From contig CM035309.1 in assembly GCA_002900995.3 (NCBI GenBank), positions 998,389 through 1,062,388 on the forward strand: a DNA stretch of 64,000 bases, read 5' to 3'. The notes beneath the pieces are model-generated. The model worked only from the letters and a program-made list of their open reading frames with translations, ran no database searches and was not told the origin of the DNA. The stretch is from Ganoderma boninense. Its lineage: Eukaryota; Basidiomycota; Agaricomycetes; Polyporales; Polyporaceae. This document shows positions 60,867 to 64,000 of the stretch, piece by piece (the first letter of the stretch is position 1; each line of letters opens with the position of its first letter). The position numbers and the translations under genes are program-made.

Positions 60867-63800
60867 CTAAGTGGCCGCCCAGCCACCAAGCGTGCGCGCC
60901 GCGCCGCCCCCGAGCTTGCCCAAGAGGTTCCATACGGCGGCGGTGCTGTCGCCTGAGAAGCCCTCGCCGGAGGCCTGGATCGAGTTGAAGCTCGACCACG
61001 CCGCGCGGTCGTAGTACGTTGGCCCGCCCGGGATCGCATACTGTGGCGCCATCGCCTGGCCCATGAGGAACGCAACAAGGGCCGATGCGCCGACGCAGAT
61101 GAGCAGCTGGCCCGTCTTTGTAACGGAGCCACCGTCAGGGTCGCCGTACACGTACGTGTTGTAGATGTTGTAGAAGCGGCCGCTCTTGCGCCGCGTCGCT
61201 TTGGGGTCGCGCGGACGCGGGGGGCCCGCACGCCCGGTCTCCTCGATGAGCTTCTCGATAGCAGCGCAGCTGACCCCGGTGGCTTCCTTGAAGGCTTTGT
61301 AGTCCTCGATGGCGTCTTCGGAGATGCCATCGGGAAGCGCGACGATGGGTACGGGGAGCCCAGGGTGATGTGTCTTGAGGTATTGCCGGACTGCAAGGTC
61401 GTCGCTAGAGATCTTGTCGTATGCTGGGGGTAGGTCGGGAAGCATGTGCTCTTGATGGGCCTTGGGTGTTGGGGGTATCAAGGTGGACGATGACGATGCA
61501 AGGGCGTCGTCTTCATCCTCCGATGTCGTCCCCGACGTTGAGGGCTCAGGCTGTATTTCATCAGTCTGGATCTCTCGCTCGACGGTAATGACGACAACGG
61601 GAATGGGTATGGGTTCCGGTTCCGTTTGGATGGACATTGACGAGACCGGTGGCTCTTCCGTTTGGATGCTGAACGAGGCGGTAATAATCTTGGGTGGAGG
61701 GTCGGTCTGTACAGACATGGATGATGTGAATTCGTCCGGCTCGTGTTGAACGCCAGTGTCAGAGTACTCCGTTGTCTCATCGACCCGAAGAGTTTCCAGC
61801 TTTTTAGCGCGGCTGGCTACCTTCTGCAAATGGTCACGGATGTTGTCAGACTATTTAACCAATGCAACGTGTTGACCTACCCTCTTCGTGCGAGTAATGA
61901 TCGTCTGTACATAATCCTCGCTCTCCGTATCCTCGTCTTCGGGTGTTACCTCGAGCTCTAGGCTGTTCGGTGCGGAGTCTTCCTCCTCGTCCTCCAGGTC
62001 CCACTTGCCATCCTTCATCTTGCTCAGAAGCTCAGCACCCAGGGATTTGCTGACGCTGCCATGTGCACTAGCGGTTCCAGAACTTCCCTTCTCGAGCCCG
62101 TGTGCGCTGTTCCGGAGTTCGTCCATGTCGAAACGCATCCGGTCAATGGTTTCCTTGAGCATCATGTTCTCCTGCTTCTGCTCATCAAGCTGGGTCTGCG
62201 CCTGCTGTGCGATGGACAGCTCGGACTCGACAAAAGCGATACGCTCCTCATAGTTCACCTGCTCGCGCAGCCACTTCTGCACTTCGACCGAATGCAATTG
62301 AGCGGCCTCTTGATGGTCTTTGATCTCCTGGTCACGACGGCGGAGCACATTGCGGTATCGTTCGGACTCGGCTGATTAATGAGATTAACGACACCATCCC
62401 CATGGGTCATGTGGAAAGCATACCGCATTGCTCTTGATATTGCTTCTGCAGGCTTTGATACGACGAGCGGGCACTGTCCAAGCTCTTCTGGAGTTTCGCG
62501 ATCTCGGACTCAAGCGCAGCAATCTGGGTCGTGTTTTGGCGCTGAGAGAGGTTGTATATTCAAAATCAAACCGAACCAGGCCATCACTCCTCAAAGCGGA
62601 CGCACCTCTTTTGACCGGAGCTCCTTCTCTTCCCGCTTCGTTGCGCTCAACTCGCTTCGAGCCTCTTCAAGCCTGATCTGCATATCCTCCAGCTCCAGCT
62701 CGTGTTCCGCGAGCCGGTTCTGCAGGGTCCGCTCGGCTTCCAGCAGCTTCCTCCCCAGATCCGTGTTCAGCCTCTGTAGCGCGTCCAGCCGCTGTTCTAT
62801 GTCGAGCGACGCTGTCGAGGACGCGGCGGATCGGTCCATCACCAGCCCAAGCAGCTGGTCCTCGACTTCCGAATCCGAGTCCGAATCTTCGCTCTTCATA
62901 GGCATGGGTAGTGAGGAGATCTGTTCGTGGAAGGATTGCTCGTCGTCGAACGAGTTGTCCGATGGGGGTGGGGACATAAGACCGGATTGTCGGGGGTCTA
63001 TGTCACGCTCTGGGGACGAGCCATAATGGTCAAGCGCGAAGCTGTCGAAGGACGCAAAGTGGCCTTGTGGTTGAGATTGGGCACGCGAATGTGGTCGGAC
63101 AGGCGTTGCGCCGAACGGTGGTGAGCTGATGGACTTCGCGAGAGGAGGGGAACTGAGTGTCGGGCTGGTCGGGTTTGAGGGTGCGCGCGAGCGGCTAGGT
63201 GTCCGCGAGTATGAGGATGGAGTTGAAGATACGGACTGAAAGCAAGGTCATGGTAAGGCATCCTCCATGCACGCAGTCGCTCAAACGCGGAACGGAACAT
63301 TGCCCGCTTCGCACGTTGGAATTAAAAATGACAGTGCGCACCTCGGAATCACTAAACGCGCGGTTGTGGCCTTGGCCCGCATCACTCTTTCGCCGGGATG
63401 GTGGGGGTCTCCGTGCCCAACTTGAAGGGGCGGTATTATTGTTCAAGGGCGTTGTCCGCTGTCTTCTCCCAGAGTCGAAGACGGATTCGCGGGGCGTTGC
63501 TGGGGGACCTCGCGAGGAGGAACGGTGGTATGTAGCGGTGGAGTCACGACTAGAGGAGCGAGAGTCGTAACCGTCATAGTCTCGTTCTTCCATGCGTCCG
63601 CGCTCGTCCGATTCATCTGAGTTGGCATTCGGTGGTGACGAATCTGAGCTGTGTGTCTTCATGGCAACAAACTGCATGAGGACTTGAGGGGTGACTTGGA
63701 GACCAGGGTTGCTGTCGAGGAGGGAGGTGAGTTGCTCCTCTTCGTCCCGCGTCATCAACTCGACCGCATTGTGGTTACGAGAGAATGTGCGAAGGACATC

Positions 63801-63992
63801 TACGAGGGCGTCTCCGGGGATGACGGGCTCGTCGGAGTCATTGAATGAGCAGAGCGGATGATCTTGGAATATTTCGTGTAGTTCTTGTTCGATGTCGGCG
63901 ATGGACTGGCGGTTTCTTCCAAATGTTTCGGACTGCTGGAACGCGTCAGTCGCGACACAACGCGTGGTTTACAATGAGCCTACCTCAGCCAT
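60867..63992 (-). CDS. Coiled-coil protein with N-terminal helical (EF-hand-like) domain and C-terminal membrane anchor
   Basis: The ATG at 63992 starts a three-codon first exon (MAE), followed by QSETFGRNRQSIADIEQELH. A helical domain comes next (PVIPGDALVDVLRTFSRNHN, TRDEEEQLTSLLDSNPGLQV, TPQVLMQFVAMK) that resembles a degenerate EF-hand pair. A Ser/Arg/Pro-rich linker leads to long heptad-type coiled coils (DIEQRLDALQRLNTDLGRKL, EHELELEDMQIRLEEARSEL, SYQSLQKQYQEQC, ERIAFVESELSIAQQAQTQL). An acidic stretch with repeated SxQT motifs (SVQTDP, SIQTEE, SIQTEP, EIQTDE) follows. One membrane span (GQLLICVGASALVAFLMGQA) ends with about 60 residues to the stop. Six or more exons join without frameshift. 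The layout fits an organelle-tethered or motor-adaptor protein; no exact family is recognised. Confidence 0.75.
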
Positions 63993-64000
63993 GGTTGTAG

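Overview
This is a nuclear contig from a filamentous basidiomycete, most likely a polypore-type agaricomycete. Most genes are split by short (about 50-80 nt) GT-AG introns with recognisable branch points. Genes lie on both strands, coding DNA is GC-rich, and the content is typically fungal: sedolisin proteases, a HET-domain protein, F-box proteins, an EGF/ABCG transporter and an intron-rich telomerase gene. No prokaryotic or viral genes, tRNA, rRNA or CRISPR array were seen.

Layout. 0.7-3.1 kb: secreted sedolisin (S53) protease 1 (+). 3.9-5.0 kb: uncharacterised Cys/His-motif protein (-). 5.6-6.8 kb: COQ4 (+). 6.9-8.6 kb: PLP aminotransferase 1 (-). 9.1-10.4 kb: UPF0014/FetB-like membrane protein (-). 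11.0-15.0 kb: EGF-containing ABCG transporter (+). 15.5-19.9 kb: two tandem F-box/LRR-like genes (+). 20.0-21.0 kb: YggS/PLPBP protein (-). 21.3-23.6 kb: intronless HET-domain protein (+). 25.0-27.5 kb: sedolisin 2 (-). 28.0-29.4 kb: Yip4/YIPF6 Golgi protein (-). 29.7-31.3 kb: proteasome ATPase Rpt2 (+). 33.6-35.3 kb: unknown Ser/Pro-rich protein (+). 37.1-37.6 kb: small mitochondrial-type membrane protein (-). 37.9-39.0 kb: TPR protein (+). 39.4-44.1 kb: TERT (+). 44.8-47.6 kb: RasGAP (-). 48.9-50.8 kb: aminotransferase 2 (-). 52.0-53.4 kb: ribosomal protein L4 (+). 54.1-55.5 kb: 51-residue Cys-rich protein spread over 1.4 kb (+). 56.1-59.6 kb: CaMKK-type kinase (+). 60.9-64.0 kb: coiled-coil, tail-anchored protein (-).

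The genes form no obvious single pathway. The window is a mosaic of housekeeping genes (COQ4, RPT2, RPL4, TERT, YIP4, RasGAP, CaMKK) and faster-evolving accessory families. Three paralogue pairs occur within 64 kb: sedolisins, aminotransferases and F-box proteins.

The most striking sequence-level pattern is that at least six genes need single-base insertions or deletions to read as conserved proteins: sedolisin 1, the ABCG transporter, F-box copy 2, the PLPBP gene, the 34-kb gene and TERT. Several of these lie in short homopolymers. The simplest reading is residual assembly error, but real decay cannot be excluded from the sequence alone, and one insertion falls exactly in a catalytic-serine codon. 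No clearly new multi-gene system was found. The best leads are the intron-rich TERT, the 51-residue Cys-rich protein with two unusually long introns, the HET protein with a hydrophobic insertion, and the tail-anchored coiled-coil protein.
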